This document shows positions 34,542 through 43,639 of a DNA stretch of 64,000 bases, one piece after another. The first letter of the stretch is position 1; each line of letters opens with the position of its first letter. The stretch spans positions 40,767 through 104,766 of the forward strand of contig CAKQMD010000003.1 of the NCBI GenBank assembly GCA_934254925.1, given 5' to 3'. Under the pieces are notes generated by a model that had not been told where the DNA came from, did no database searches, and saw nothing but the letters and a program-made list of their open reading frames with translations. The position numbers were made by a program, and so were the translations under genes. This DNA comes from an uncultured Alphaproteobacteria bacterium (GTDB lineage: Bacteria; Pseudomonadota; Alphaproteobacteria; RF32; CAG-239).

Positions 34542-37500
34542 GCAAAGAAGTCTTAACACATTCCGAGAAATATATTCGTAAGACCAATCGTATCATTTTG
34601 ACGATTGGTATTACTTCTTTAATTATCTTTATTTTCGGTGTTATTCTTCTGATCAAGAGTAACCGTTCCGGTGAGCAGTACGAAGAGCCGGTTTTCACGG
34701 ACAATGCCGATGTTTTGAATATGGAGAGCGCTTCGCCGCTCAGTCCGAGCATTGAGTTTTCTCCGGTGGACGACAGTGAAATTCCGCTGACAACCACGCC
34801 GGATCCCGTTTTGATGGGGCAAGTCGTCCTCGGGACGGATGCCAAAAACGTTTTGACTTTGGGAACAAACGGCAAAGCCGCTTTGCGAATTGTTTCGGTA
34901 GAGCTGGCGGATCCTCCGGCAGACGGTTTTAGTTTTGAGGATGGCTGTTCGGGACGCAATTTGAACGGTGACGAAACCTGTAACGTCACCATGTCTTGGA
35001 CTCCCGTCATTCCCGGAAACGTCCAAAATAACTTTATCATCACCTGGCATGAACTGAACCTCAGCCGAGAAAACGCCAAAGCGGCCAAAGTCCCGGTAAC
35101 CGGCAATGCCATCCGTAAGGAAGACTGCAATTTCTGTGAGACCGCACCGACGCCTTCGGCGGAAAATGCAGCGCCGACACAAGCAGTTCGCTTGGCTATC
35201 GGTCCAAACGGTGAAATTCTCGGAACTATTGACGAAGACGGTTATGTCCGCGATGCCAACGGTAATGTTATCGGGCGTTTGAACGGCGCCGGACTGGTCT
35301 TGGATAAAGACGGCAATATCACCGGCGTCGGCGACAACCGCCGCGTGGTTTATGATGAGTTCGGCAATATCATCGGCTATGTCAATCCCGACGGAACGGT
35401 GGTGGATGCCGACGGCAACGTCATCGGCCGCGTGCTGCCCGACGGAACGGTTGTCGACCAAAACGGCAACGTCATCGGTAAGGCTGTTGAAACAGGTTTT
35501 GTTTATGATAAGGATGGAAATATTATCGGCCGCGTGCTGCCTGACGGAACGGTTGTCGACATGAACGGCAACACGATCGGACGTTTGAATGCCAACGGCG
35601 AAGTCGTGGACATGAACGGTAATGTTATCGGTTATGTTACCAAACAGGGAAAAGTGGCCATTGACGACAACGGCAATATGCTTGGTGTGGTTATGCCCGA
35701 CGGCAGCGTCGTGGATCAAAACGGCAATACTGTCGGCCAGTTGAACGAAAACGGCGAAGTCGTCGGAAAGGCGGCCATCGGCACGGTCGGCGCCAGCCGC
35801 CGCTTAGCTTATGATGCCGACGGTAACGTCATTGGCTATATCGACGAGAATGGCAATGTCGTAGATTTTAACGGTAACGTCATTGGCCGCATGTTGGCTG
35901 ACGGCACACTGGTGGATCAGAACGGCAATGTCATCGGCAAGGCCGGCGACGCCGCCAATTTGGTTTATGACGCCACCGGCAATGTTATTGGCTATGTCGG
36001 AAAGGATGGCAAGGTTTATGACTTTCTGGGCAATGAAATCGGCTATGTTGACGAAAACGGCAATATTATCGGCAATGACGGAAAAGTGCTGGGCTCTTTG
36101 GTCCCGCTGAACATGATTCCGATCACGCCGCAGGGCAAAATTTTGGGAACGGTCAAAAACAACGGAACGATCGAAAATGCCGAAAAGCAGGTGGTCGGGC
36201 GTGTTTTGGCTAACGGCTTGGTTAAAGACCCCTCCGGATCACAGGTGATTGCCAAGATGGTGCGCGGCGGGTTTGTCGTTGGTTACGGTTGTAAACAGAT
36301 CGGCTATCTCGACAAAGACGGCAAAGTCAAAAAAGGCAATGAAGAGACCAATTATAAAGTTTTGCCTGAAGGCATCATTGTTGCGCCGAACGGAGAATAT
36401 GTCGGCGAAGTCGTCAAAACCGGCAACGTTTATGATCGCAACTGCATGTTTCTCGGTGTTGTGGACACCAACGGCATTGTTAAGGACAGGGCCAATCGCT
36501 ACGTCGGCTGCGTTAACCCGGACGGCTCGGTGTTGGATGAAAAAGGCAATCATATCGGCAGCGTCATCAAATCCGGCGCGGCAATAGATTATGACGGCAA
36601 TTATCTCGGCAAAGTCGCAGCGGACGGCCTGATTGTCAATGATGCCAGCTTGCCGGTCGGCTGCGTCGGGCCTTATGGCGATGTTTTTAACAAGAGCGGT
36701 GCTTATGTCGGTCGCCTTGTCGGTGAAAAATATGCCTTTGACTTGGACGGCAACTTCCTCAATCCGGTGGACGATCATGCAGAGGTTAAGATTTACGGCC
36801 GCCGTCCTGCCCGTCTGACGCCCAATAACCTGGTGATTGACGAGAAAAATCAAATTATCGGTACGGCGCTTGACGCCAAGTCCGTCATTTATGACGCGTC
36901 GGGAAAAATGATCGGCCGACTTTTCCCCGACGGGAAAGTCTATAATGAAAAAGGCGTGGCCCAGGGTGACATCAAGGGCGACGGCTTTAGCTTTTACAAC
37001 CGCCGCCTCGGCGTTGTGTCGCCGCAGGGCGAAGTTGTTGACATGAGCGGAAAAATCATCGGCCGCGCCAATTATGACGGCTATGTTTTGAATCGTTTCG
37101 GGGATAATTTGGGCAAAATCAATCCCAAAGGCGACCTGATCGACCGCAAAGGCGAATTCAAAGGCGGAATTGTCACGCGCGGAGCGGCTGTCGGTTATGA
37201 CGGTTCTTACATCGGTTACGGCGTTTCTGACGGCAGGGTCGTCGGATTAGACGGTGCCGAGCATGGTCGCGTCAGTTTTGACGGCAAAGTCATCGACGGC
37301 GACAATAAGGTCATCGGCGAAATCATTCCCGAAAACATTGTGACCGACATCGGAGGCCGCTACGCCGGCCGGGTCAATTCCCTCGGTGATGTTTATGACT
37401 TGAAGAACGACGTGATTACCGCCATTTTGCCGGGCGGCGCCACGGAACTGAACTTGAGCCTGCTCAAACGCGGAGCCGTCGTTGATTTCGGCGGCAACGT

Positions 37501-37957
37501 CATTGGCAGCGTTATGCCCGACGGAACGGTGATTGATGCGGAAAACATCGTGGTCGGCCGCGTTTTAAGCGACGGCAGTGTCATCAATCTGGCCGGAAAA
37601 CTGATCGGCGAGGTTGTCGAGGGCGATATTGTCATTGATAATGCCGACAAGGTCGTCGGTTATGTCATGCTGGACGGAACAATTGTGGCCAAAGACGGCA
37701 ATATTCTGGGTAGAACCTTGTCAAGCGGATTGGCAATTGACGCAAATGATAATATCATAGGAAAAATATTTAAGATCGGCGCCACCATTCTGGCCAACGA
37801 CGGTTCCTACAAAGGACGCCTGGCTCCGGATGGCAAAGTTCTTGATGTTGAAGGCCGCGAAATCGGCAATGTCAAAAACAACGGCTCATTTATCGATCTG
37901 GATAAAAAAGTTTCCGGCTATGTTTTAAATGAAGTAGCCAAAAACCGGAGGAACTAA
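34538..37957 (+). CDS. Inner-membrane VirB10-like repeat protein (N-terminal half)
   Basis: 1139 residues. A short cytoplasmic N-terminus and one TM helix (about 18-38, IILTIGITSLIIFIFGVIL) match the start of VirB10. A beta-rich, Ig-like domain (about 85-190, with DGFSFEDGCSGRNLNGDETC and NVTMSWTPVIPGNVQNNFII) is followed by a CNFC pair. From about 220 to the end the protein is a tandem array of 17-residue units of the type VLPDGTVVDQNGNVIGR, roughly 50 of them, regular at first and diverging later. There is no outer-membrane TrbI domain; that is found in the next gene, which shares the same repeat. It overlaps virB9 by 4 bp. I infer that it is the inner-membrane half of a split VirB10. DotG and CagY also carry long repeats but of different sequence. 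Confidence 0.75.
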   Translation: MSKEVLTHSEKYIRKTNRIILTIGITSLIIFIFGVILLIKSNRSGEQYEEPVFTDNADVLNMESASPLSPSIEFSPVDDSEIPLTTTPDPVLMGQVVLGTDAKNVLTLGTNGKAALRIVSVELADPPADGFSFEDGCSGRNLNGDETCNVTMSWTPVIPGNVQNNFIITWHELNLSRENAKAAKVPVTGNAIRKEDCNFCETAPTPSAENAAPTQAVRLAIGPNGEILGTIDEDGYVRDANGNVIGRLNGAGLVLDKDGNITGVGDNRRVVYDEFGNIIGYVNPDGTVVDADGNVIGRVLPDGTVVDQNGNVIGKAVETGFVYDKDGNIIGRVLPDGTVVDMNGNTIGRLNANGEVVDMNGNVIGYVTKQGKVAIDDNGNMLGVVMPDGSVVDQNGNTVGQLNENGEVVGKAAIGTVGASRRLAYDADGNVIGYIDENGNVVDFNGNVIGRMLADGTLVDQNGNVIGKAGDAANLVYDATGNVIGYVGKDGKVYDFLGNEIGYVDENGNIIGNDGKVLGSLVPLNMIPITPQGKILGTVKNNGTIENAEKQVVGRVLANGLVKDPSGSQVIAKMVRGGFVVGYGCKQIGYLDKDGKVKKGNEETNYKVLPEGIIVAPNGEYVGEVVKTGNVYDRNCMFLGVVDTNGIVKDRANRYVGCVNPDGSVLDEKGNHIGSVIKSGAAIDYDGNYLGKVAADGLIVNDASLPVGCVGPYGDVFNKSGAYVGRLVGEKYAFDLDGNFLNPVDDHAEVKIYGRRPARLTPNNLVIDEKNQIIGTALDAKSVIYDASGKMIGRLFPDGKVYNEKGVAQGDIKGDGFSFYNRRLGVVSPQGEVVDMSGKIIGRANYDGYVLNRFGDNLGKINPKGDLIDRKGEFKGGIVTRGAAVGYDGSYIGYGVSDGRVVGLDGAEHGRVSFDGKVIDGDNKVIGEIIPENIVTDIGGRYAGRVNSLGDVYDLKNDVITAILPGGATELNLSLLKRGAVVDFGGNVIGSVMPDGTVIDAENIVVGRVLSDGSVINLAGKLIGEVVEGDIVIDNADKVVGYVMLDGTIVAKDGNILGRTLSSGLAIDANDNIIGKIFKIGATILANDGSYKGRLAPDGKVLDVEGREIGNVKNNGSFIDLDKKVSGYVLNEVAKNRRN
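35203..37950 (+). repeat. Tandem 51-bp coding repeats (first solenoid array)
   Basis: Roughly fifty units encoding the 17-residue pattern xxxDGxVxDxxGNxIGx. The first dozen are similar at DNA level (GACGGAACGGT and AACGGCAA recur), while later ones keep only the Gly/Asp/Ile pattern. Similar units continue in the next gene. The spacing fits a beta-solenoid or beta-flower coil, one turn per unit or two. Confidence 0.85.
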
Positions 37958-37960
37958 ACG

Positions 37961-40900
37961 TTGACAAAGGCCAAAAACATCATTTTCAAGATGCTGAAAA
38001 CCGCGTTTTATACTGCGGTTATGGCCTTGTTGCCGCTGTTTTCGCTTTCGGCGCAGGAAATTACCGCCATTGATTTTAACGGCGATATCTTAGGCAAAGT
38101 CATCCCCGACGGAAAAGTGGTGGGCTTCAACAATCAGCTGATCGGCAATGTGACGGCAGACAGTCTGATTTTGAACTTTGACGGCGATCTCATCGGCGGC
38201 GTCGTGCCGCAAGGTGTGGCCATCGGCAATGACAATCAGTTGCTGGGAAAAGTCAACAATGACGGTTCCGTGCGCATAGCTTCGGGAAAGGTTGTCGGTA
38301 AGGTCCTGCCCAATGGCTTGGTTGTAGATGATTATTTTAATATTATCGGCGCAGTTTTGTTTCCCGGTCTGGTCTATTCGGACGAGGGAAAAACCGTCGG
38401 CCGCCTGACCGGTGACGGCTTGTATACGGATTTGAAAGGCCAACAAATCGGCTTTATTTCGCCGGATGGCTATGCTTATCGCCGCGTGGGAACGGATTAT
38501 GTTCTGGACGGCCGTCTGATTTCCTCTAAAATGGTTGTTTCCTTAAATGGTGACTTTATCGGTTCCGTTGTTCCCGGTGGTGAGGTTTCGGATTTTGAAT
38601 CTCGGATCATCGGCCGCATCAAAGCCAACGGATTCGCCTATGATGAAAATAACCGCATCATCGGTCGCATTGTGCGCAGCGGCTACGCTTTTGACAATTT
38701 CGGCCTGTACTTGGGTTTTGTGACCTATAACGGCGAAGTCGTTAATAAAGACAGCCTTGTCGGGCGTCAACGCGCCGATGGCCGTATCGTCAGTCCCGAC
38801 GGTGCTTTGATCGGTTTTACCGTCGATATTGCGGCCACCGCGACAGATTTGAACGGCCGTTACCTTGGGCGTCTGATTCCCGGCGGTGATTTGGCCCGTG
38901 CCCGGGAGATGACCGCTCTGGTCGGTGCGCGCGGGTTGATTCACGATTCTTCCGGCAAAACCGTCGGCCGATTGGTAATAACCGGTCCTTATTTTGATGA
39001 AAAAGGCGCTCTGAAACTGCATGCCTTGAGCAATGGAAGTGCTGTCGCCTTATCTGGGAGCCCGCTTGGCTTTGTCAAAGGTGGCGAAGCTTATGATTTT
39101 TCGGGCAAAGCTTTGGCTGCCGCAATGGGACAAAGACTGGTCATCGGAGAAAATAATCAGATTTTGGGATTGCCGGGGATCAATGGTGTTTTGGCGGCTT
39201 CGGAGGACAAAAGACGTGTCTCTCCTTACGGTTACGTTTATTCGGCGGAAGGAAGCCTGAGCGGACGCAGCCTTTCGTTGGCGCCGTTATACGGCCAAAA
39301 CGGTTTGCTTTTGGCCGAAGTGGGACTCAACGGCGAGGTAATCGGCAGCGGCGGCCAAAATCTCGGACGATTGACGCAATCCGGTGTAGCCTTTGACGAA
39401 CGTAATCAGTTTTTGGGAAAGAATATTCCCGATTTTTATGCCTTGGATGCTATGGGAACGTCTTTGGGAAATCTGTCCGAAACCAATCTGGTCCTGGATA
39501 ATAACTTGGCCGTCAGCGGCCGTCTGTTGCCCGGGCATGCCGTCATTCCGTCGGACGGGGGCAATCAGACGATGCTGATGCCCGAGATCGGGCGTAGTTA
39601 CAATCGGCCTTTGGCGCTGAATTTTAACGGCGACCTCTTGGGTTATGTTGGTGTTGACGGAACGGTTAAAGATTTTTCCGGCGCCGTCATCGCCAAAGTT
39701 GTCGATAATGGTCTGCTGCTGGACAATTATAATAATCTCAGCGGCTTTACGGCCTCTTATACCACCGTTGTCAACGATACCTGCAGTGTTCAGGGAACGA
39801 TAACGCCTCGCGGTGAGGTCAGCAATTATCGCGGTGTTTACATGGGGCGCCTGCTCGGCAACGGACAAGTCGTCGCCGGTAATGACCTGATTTCGGGTTT
39901 TGCCGTTGATTTGCAGCCGGTGATTGACAATAACGGCAGCTTGCTGGGAGCGGTAACGGCAGACGGCCGGGTTTTGAATATGGCGGACCAAGATCTCGGT
40001 TGTATTGATTATCGTGGTCAGTTACGCAATCCAGACGGTGCGGTTGTCGGCAAGATTGTCGAAACCGATCCCGTGATCGACTTTAGCGGCAATATTATTG
40101 GCCGCATTCAGGCCGACGGTAAATTTATTAATGAAGAAAGCGCTGCCATCGGCTATCTCCAGCCAAACGACAATGTCAATTCCTCCACCGGAAATCCATT
40201 GGGACAATTGTTCAAATATCGCGTGGCTTTTGACAACGACAACAAATATATGGGACGCGTACTGCGCAACGCAATAGTCGTAGATCGGGAAAACAAGGAA
40301 GTCGGTCGGGTCGATTTTGATGGTTTCGTTCTTCGCGGCGGCCAAAAGATAGGTTACGCCCTGTATGACATGTATCTTTATAACGGCGAAGGCAAAGCGG
40401 TCGGCTATCTCTCTTCGGAAGGGGATGTCTTGGGCTTTTCCAATCAAAAACTCGGAATGTTAGATCGCGGTTTTATGTTGGATCGTGCCGGCAGCGTGAT
40501 TGCCCGCGGCAACCGTGACTTTTATATTCGGGATAAGGAGCACCGCGTTGTCGGTTACTTGAATCTCAACGGCGACGTGGTTGATGCGGCCGGAAAACTT
40601 GTCGGAACCTTGGGCGAAGCCGGAGAAATCAAAAACGGCGAAGGGACGCTTTTGGCCGTTGCCACACCGTTGCAATATTATTCCAAACTGGCTTCAACCG
40701 CCAGCTATCCGCTGGTTGTGGATGCTGACGGCAAGACGGTTGGCCGCTTGGATGAAAATGGTAACATCATTGATAAAAATAATAAAATCATCGGATTTAG
40801 AGACAAGGCCGGCCGCTTGGTCGACAGTTTAAACAATTTGATCGGCCGTTTTCTGAACAATGATCCAGTTTACGATCAAGACGGCAACGTCATTGGCACG

Positions 40901-42493
40901 GTCAAGGCTGACGGAACGGTAGTCGATGCCAATGGCAAAGTCATCGGTCGTTTGGATGAAAACGGCAACGTTATTGACGCCAACGGCAATATTATCGGCG
41001 GTATCGGCGCCAATTGGTATCAAAAAGCGCCGGTCAAGTCGGAACCACGGGAAGAAGATCTCCCCGACATCGGCATTCTCGGCGAAGAAAAATACCGTAG
41101 GGCATTGGGTGTTGCTTTAACACCGGACGGTGAATACCTGGGAGATATTTTGGAAGACGGCACCGTTGTCGACAAAAACGGCAATTATCTCGGCCGCCGT
41201 ATGCCTGATGGTCTGATCATGGATAATGACGGCAATCTGATTGGTATAGAAGAAGTCAAGAAACCCGACAGCAGCGGCATGTTTGTTCCTCCCGGAACGT
41301 TTGGAGCCGGCGGCGCTTACGGAACCGGCAACGGTGCCGGCGGCAATTTAGGCCCCGGCGGCGGTTATGGTCCCGGCGAACGCTATGATCCGGCGCGTGC
41401 CGCCGCATTGAGCGCGGCGCAAAACCAACGCCGTCAGAACATTTCCGTTGGCAAAATCAGCAGCGGCGTCCGCAAAGAAGCCTTTGACGGCATGCAAAAA
41501 GACTGGTCGGAACAAGGCATTGCTAAGGCGATTTCGTCCTGGAGGGTTGACTTGAGCGAAATGATTTTTGCCGACAAGCCGATTCCCGCGGTTATCGCCC
41601 GCTCAATTGACAGCAACAATCCGTCGCCGATTACCGCTTTTGTGGAACGCAATGTTTATGCTGAAGAAGGACGCAATGTTATCATTCCCGCCGGCAGCCG
41701 TTTAATCGGAACTTTGGGGAGTGTTTCCGCCAGCACGGAAGCGACTTCCGAGTCCGCCCGCGTGCAGATTACTTGGGAAAGGTTGATCCGCCCGGATGGC
41801 TCTCTCTTTGTCTTCCAGGGGCTGACAGCTGATGCGCAGGGCCGCGGCGGCGCTTTGGGATATGTTGATCAGCAGCTGTTTAAGAAATATACCCTTCCGG
41901 TCATGACCACCAGCTTGACCTCGGCAACCTCTTATTACATGGCGCCGAGTGAAAACAGCGATACCTCGACGGAAACGCCGCGTCAGCAGGCGGCTAACGA
42001 TGCACGTCAAAATTTCTTGAATGAAATGAACAAGGTCTTTGATGAAATTTTGGCCGACAAGTCTAATATTAAACCTATGACATACGTTCCCGCCGGTACC
42101 CGAATCATCGTGTATCCCAATACTGACCTTTGGCTGAGAACCTACGAACGTGATCAGGATGAGGCCGAAGCCCGTAATCTGGAGAAACCGGAAGTCTTGA
42201 TCGACCAGAAAGCTCTGGCCCGCAAGAACAAGCAGGAGGACACCGAACTGCGCCAACGTTTGGCCAGTCCGCCGGCCGGAGGAGACGTCGTCTATGAGAC
42301 GGACAGCGAACCGGTAACGCCGTTGATGAGCAGTTCTTCATCCAAGAATAAAACGACGGCTCCGGCCGCCGCTCCGACGGCAGTTGCCCCGGTTTATACA
42401 CCGCCACCGCCGCCGTCCGCTTCAGCTTCCGGCAGCAGTCAGACCTCTGGTAACAATTCTGACAGCGAAAGCAGTGTCCCGGCTTTATTTTAG
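37961..42493 (+). CDS. virB10: Giant VirB10: repeat solenoid plus TrbI outer-membrane domain
   Basis: 1510 residues, started by TTG with GGAGG nine bases upstream. The N-terminus reads as a cleavable signal peptide (about 1-31, ending FSLSA), not the usual VirB10 membrane anchor. Residues 33-1100 are 17-residue repeats of the same family as the preceding protein. A Gly-rich hinge (about 1105-1145) leads to the VirB10/TrbI domain (about 1173-1395: VERNVYAEEGRNVIIPAGSR, VQITWERLIRPDGSLF, YVPAGTRIIVYPNTDLWLR), which lines the outer-membrane channel. The tail is Pro/Ser-rich. The domain is complete and the helices of the antenna region (YFMAP-like SYYMAPSENS) are present. Together with the upstream protein it would reconstitute a VirB10 with two facing solenoids. 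Confidence 0.88.
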   Translation: MTKAKNIIFKMLKTAFYTAVMALLPLFSLSAQEITAIDFNGDILGKVIPDGKVVGFNNQLIGNVTADSLILNFDGDLIGGVVPQGVAIGNDNQLLGKVNNDGSVRIASGKVVGKVLPNGLVVDDYFNIIGAVLFPGLVYSDEGKTVGRLTGDGLYTDLKGQQIGFISPDGYAYRRVGTDYVLDGRLISSKMVVSLNGDFIGSVVPGGEVSDFESRIIGRIKANGFAYDENNRIIGRIVRSGYAFDNFGLYLGFVTYNGEVVNKDSLVGRQRADGRIVSPDGALIGFTVDIAATATDLNGRYLGRLIPGGDLARAREMTALVGARGLIHDSSGKTVGRLVITGPYFDEKGALKLHALSNGSAVALSGSPLGFVKGGEAYDFSGKALAAAMGQRLVIGENNQILGLPGINGVLAASEDKRRVSPYGYVYSAEGSLSGRSLSLAPLYGQNGLLLAEVGLNGEVIGSGGQNLGRLTQSGVAFDERNQFLGKNIPDFYALDAMGTSLGNLSETNLVLDNNLAVSGRLLPGHAVIPSDGGNQTMLMPEIGRSYNRPLALNFNGDLLGYVGVDGTVKDFSGAVIAKVVDNGLLLDNYNNLSGFTASYTTVVNDTCSVQGTITPRGEVSNYRGVYMGRLLGNGQVVAGNDLISGFAVDLQPVIDNNGSLLGAVTADGRVLNMADQDLGCIDYRGQLRNPDGAVVGKIVETDPVIDFSGNIIGRIQADGKFINEESAAIGYLQPNDNVNSSTGNPLGQLFKYRVAFDNDNKYMGRVLRNAIVVDRENKEVGRVDFDGFVLRGGQKIGYALYDMYLYNGEGKAVGYLSSEGDVLGFSNQKLGMLDRGFMLDRAGSVIARGNRDFYIRDKEHRVVGYLNLNGDVVDAAGKLVGTLGEAGEIKNGEGTLLAVATPLQYYSKLASTASYPLVVDADGKTVGRLDENGNIIDKNNKIIGFRDKAGRLVDSLNNLIGRFLNNDPVYDQDGNVIGTVKADGTVVDANGKVIGRLDENGNVIDANGNIIGGIGANWYQKAPVKSEPREEDLPDIGILGEEKYRRALGVALTPDGEYLGDILEDGTVVDKNGNYLGRRMPDGLIMDNDGNLIGIEEVKKPDSSGMFVPPGTFGAGGAYGTGNGAGGNLGPGGGYGPGERYDPARAAALSAAQNQRRQNISVGKISSGVRKEAFDGMQKDWSEQGIAKAISSWRVDLSEMIFADKPIPAVIARSIDSNNPSPITAFVERNVYAEEGRNVIIPAGSRLIGTLGSVSASTEATSESARVQITWERLIRPDGSLFVFQGLTADAQGRGGALGYVDQQLFKKYTLPVMTTSLTSATSYYMAPSENSDTSTETPRQQAANDARQNFLNEMNKVFDEILADKSNIKPMTYVPAGTRIIVYPNTDLWLRTYERDQDEAEARNLEKPEVLIDQKALARKNKQEDTELRQRLASPPAGGDVVYETDSEPVTPLMSSSSSKNKTTAPAAAPTAVAPVYTPPPPPSASASGSSQTSGNNSDSESSVPALF
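38050..41260 (+). repeat. Tandem 51-bp coding repeats (second solenoid array)
   Basis: About sixty units of the same 17-residue pattern as in the upstream gene, mostly diverged, with a more regular block at its end (40720-41000; GRLDENGNVIDANGNIIG). The DNA similarity between the regular blocks of the two genes could allow recombination. Confidence 0.85.
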
Positions 42494-42505
42494 AGGAGCT
42501 AAAAA

Positions 42506-43474
42506 ATGAGTTTTGAAGTTTTGGAGTCGGTTTTGCGCCCTTTGTCTTATTGGTATAATCAAGACAATATCGAAGAAGTGGTTATCAACCGTTCAAAGCA
42601 GGTTTGGCTACGCCTGCGCGGAAAAAGGGCTTATCCCTGGGTTATGTATAAAGATGAAAAACTGACCAAAGACTATTTATTGGATCTCTTGTACATCATT
42701 GCCAACACTTACGAGTTGCCGTTTGATCCCGTAGCCGGAACGCCGGTGGTTTATGCCGCCATTCCCGGCGAACACCGTTTTTCCGCCATTGCCGGCAAAA
42801 ACGTCATGTATGATGAAGACGATTTGACCGGCGGCGTCGCCTTGGCCATCCGCGTTCACAGCGACGACGTGGCTTTCGGCCTCGGCGATTATGGCCTAAC
42901 GCAAGGCAGCGGCTTGCATCAGATTAATCAGCTGAAAAAAATCAAAGATCCCGAAGATCCTTACGAGCGCCTGCTGCTGAGCATTAAACGCGGTGATCAC
43001 ATTTTGGTCAGCGGCGCCACATCAACCGGTAAAACGACTTTTTTAAACAATTTGCTCAAGATTTTAGATATTCATAAACGGATTGTCACTATTGAGGATA
43101 CGCGAGAATTGATCGTTCCGCATCCCAACCGCGTGCATTTGGTTTTGTCTCGTACGGAACAATCTAACCAATTGGATTACGCCAAGATCATCGACTTGGT
43201 TGTGCGTTTTACGCCGGATGCCATCATCGGCGGTGAGATTTCTACCAGCAACGCCGGCGCCATCTGGGAACTGATGGGATCCGGTCATGACAACTGCTTG
43301 GCAACCATCCATGCCGAAAGTTCGGAAGCCGCTTATAAGGCCTTTACCGATCGTATTTTGCATACCTATCCGACAATTGACCGTAATAAAACCATTGAAG
43401 AAATGCACCGCAAGCTGAGAGTGGTGCAAATCAACCGCGACGGCAACTTGCGTGCCGTGACTGAAGTTACTTAA
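42506..43474 (+). CDS. virB11: VirB11 traffic ATPase
   Basis: 322 residues of the VirB11 hexameric ATPase family, peripheral to the inner membrane, which switches the T4SS between pilus assembly and secretion. Walker A is SGATSTGKTT (about 168-177), the Asp box IVTIEDTREL is near 192, Walker B-like DAIIGGEIST near 242, and the His box ATIHAES near 265. Length and motifs are normal. It ends the plus-strand T4SS block and is followed by a terminator. VirD4, often the next gene, is absent. Confidence 0.95.
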   Translation: MSFEVLESVLRPLSYWYNQDNIEEVVINRSKQVWLRLRGKRAYPWVMYKDEKLTKDYLLDLLYIIANTYELPFDPVAGTPVVYAAIPGEHRFSAIAGKNVMYDEDDLTGGVALAIRVHSDDVAFGLGDYGLTQGSGLHQINQLKKIKDPEDPYERLLLSIKRGDHILVSGATSTGKTTFLNNLLKILDIHKRIVTIEDTRELIVPHPNRVHLVLSRTEQSNQLDYAKIIDLVVRFTPDAIIGGEISTSNAGAIWELMGSGHDNCLATIHAESSEAAYKAFTDRILHTYPTIDRNKTIEEMHRKLRVVQINRDGNLRAVTEVT

Positions 43475-43486
43475 TTTGGGACGCTT

Positions 43487-43515
43487 AACCCCGGATTTTT
43501 CCGGGGTTATTTTTA
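43487..43515 (+). terminator. Terminator of the T4SS operon
   Basis: A perfect 8-bp stem AACCCCGG (43487-43494) with CCGGGGTT (43501-43508), loop ATTTTT, followed by ATTTTTA. It lies 13 bp past the virB11 stop and separates the T4SS block from the flagellin gene. Confidence 0.85.
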
Positions 43516-43580
43516 TCAATTCCATTATTTTTTTTCTGTCTATATAGACTGATACATTACTATTATTTGTTGACAAAACG

Positions 43581-43609
43581 TTGACCCGGTTTGACCTTTA
43601 TGATAGAAT
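43581..43609 (+). promoter_or_regulatory. Sigma-70 promoter of the flagellin gene
   Basis: TTGACC -35 (43581-43586), a 17-bp spacer and TAGAAT -10 (43604-43609), 30 bp upstream of the ATG. Both boxes match five of six consensus bases. No sigma-28 (TAAA/GCCGATAA) or sigma-54 flagellar promoter is seen, so expression may be uncoupled from flagellar class control. Confidence 0.7.
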
Positions 43610-43639
43610 AAATACATTAGGGTCCAGGAGAGATTTGAG

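Noticed and set aside
37940..37980. Possible frameshift splitting one huge VirB10 gene into two
   Set aside because: The first protein ends normally, and a GGAGG ribosome site, a start codon and a signal peptide follow, so two separate genes are more likely than a broken one.
35203..41260. Long regular repeats that might be taken for a CRISPR or satellite array
   Set aside because: The 51-bp period is in frame throughout two intact genes and there are no unique spacers between identical repeats.
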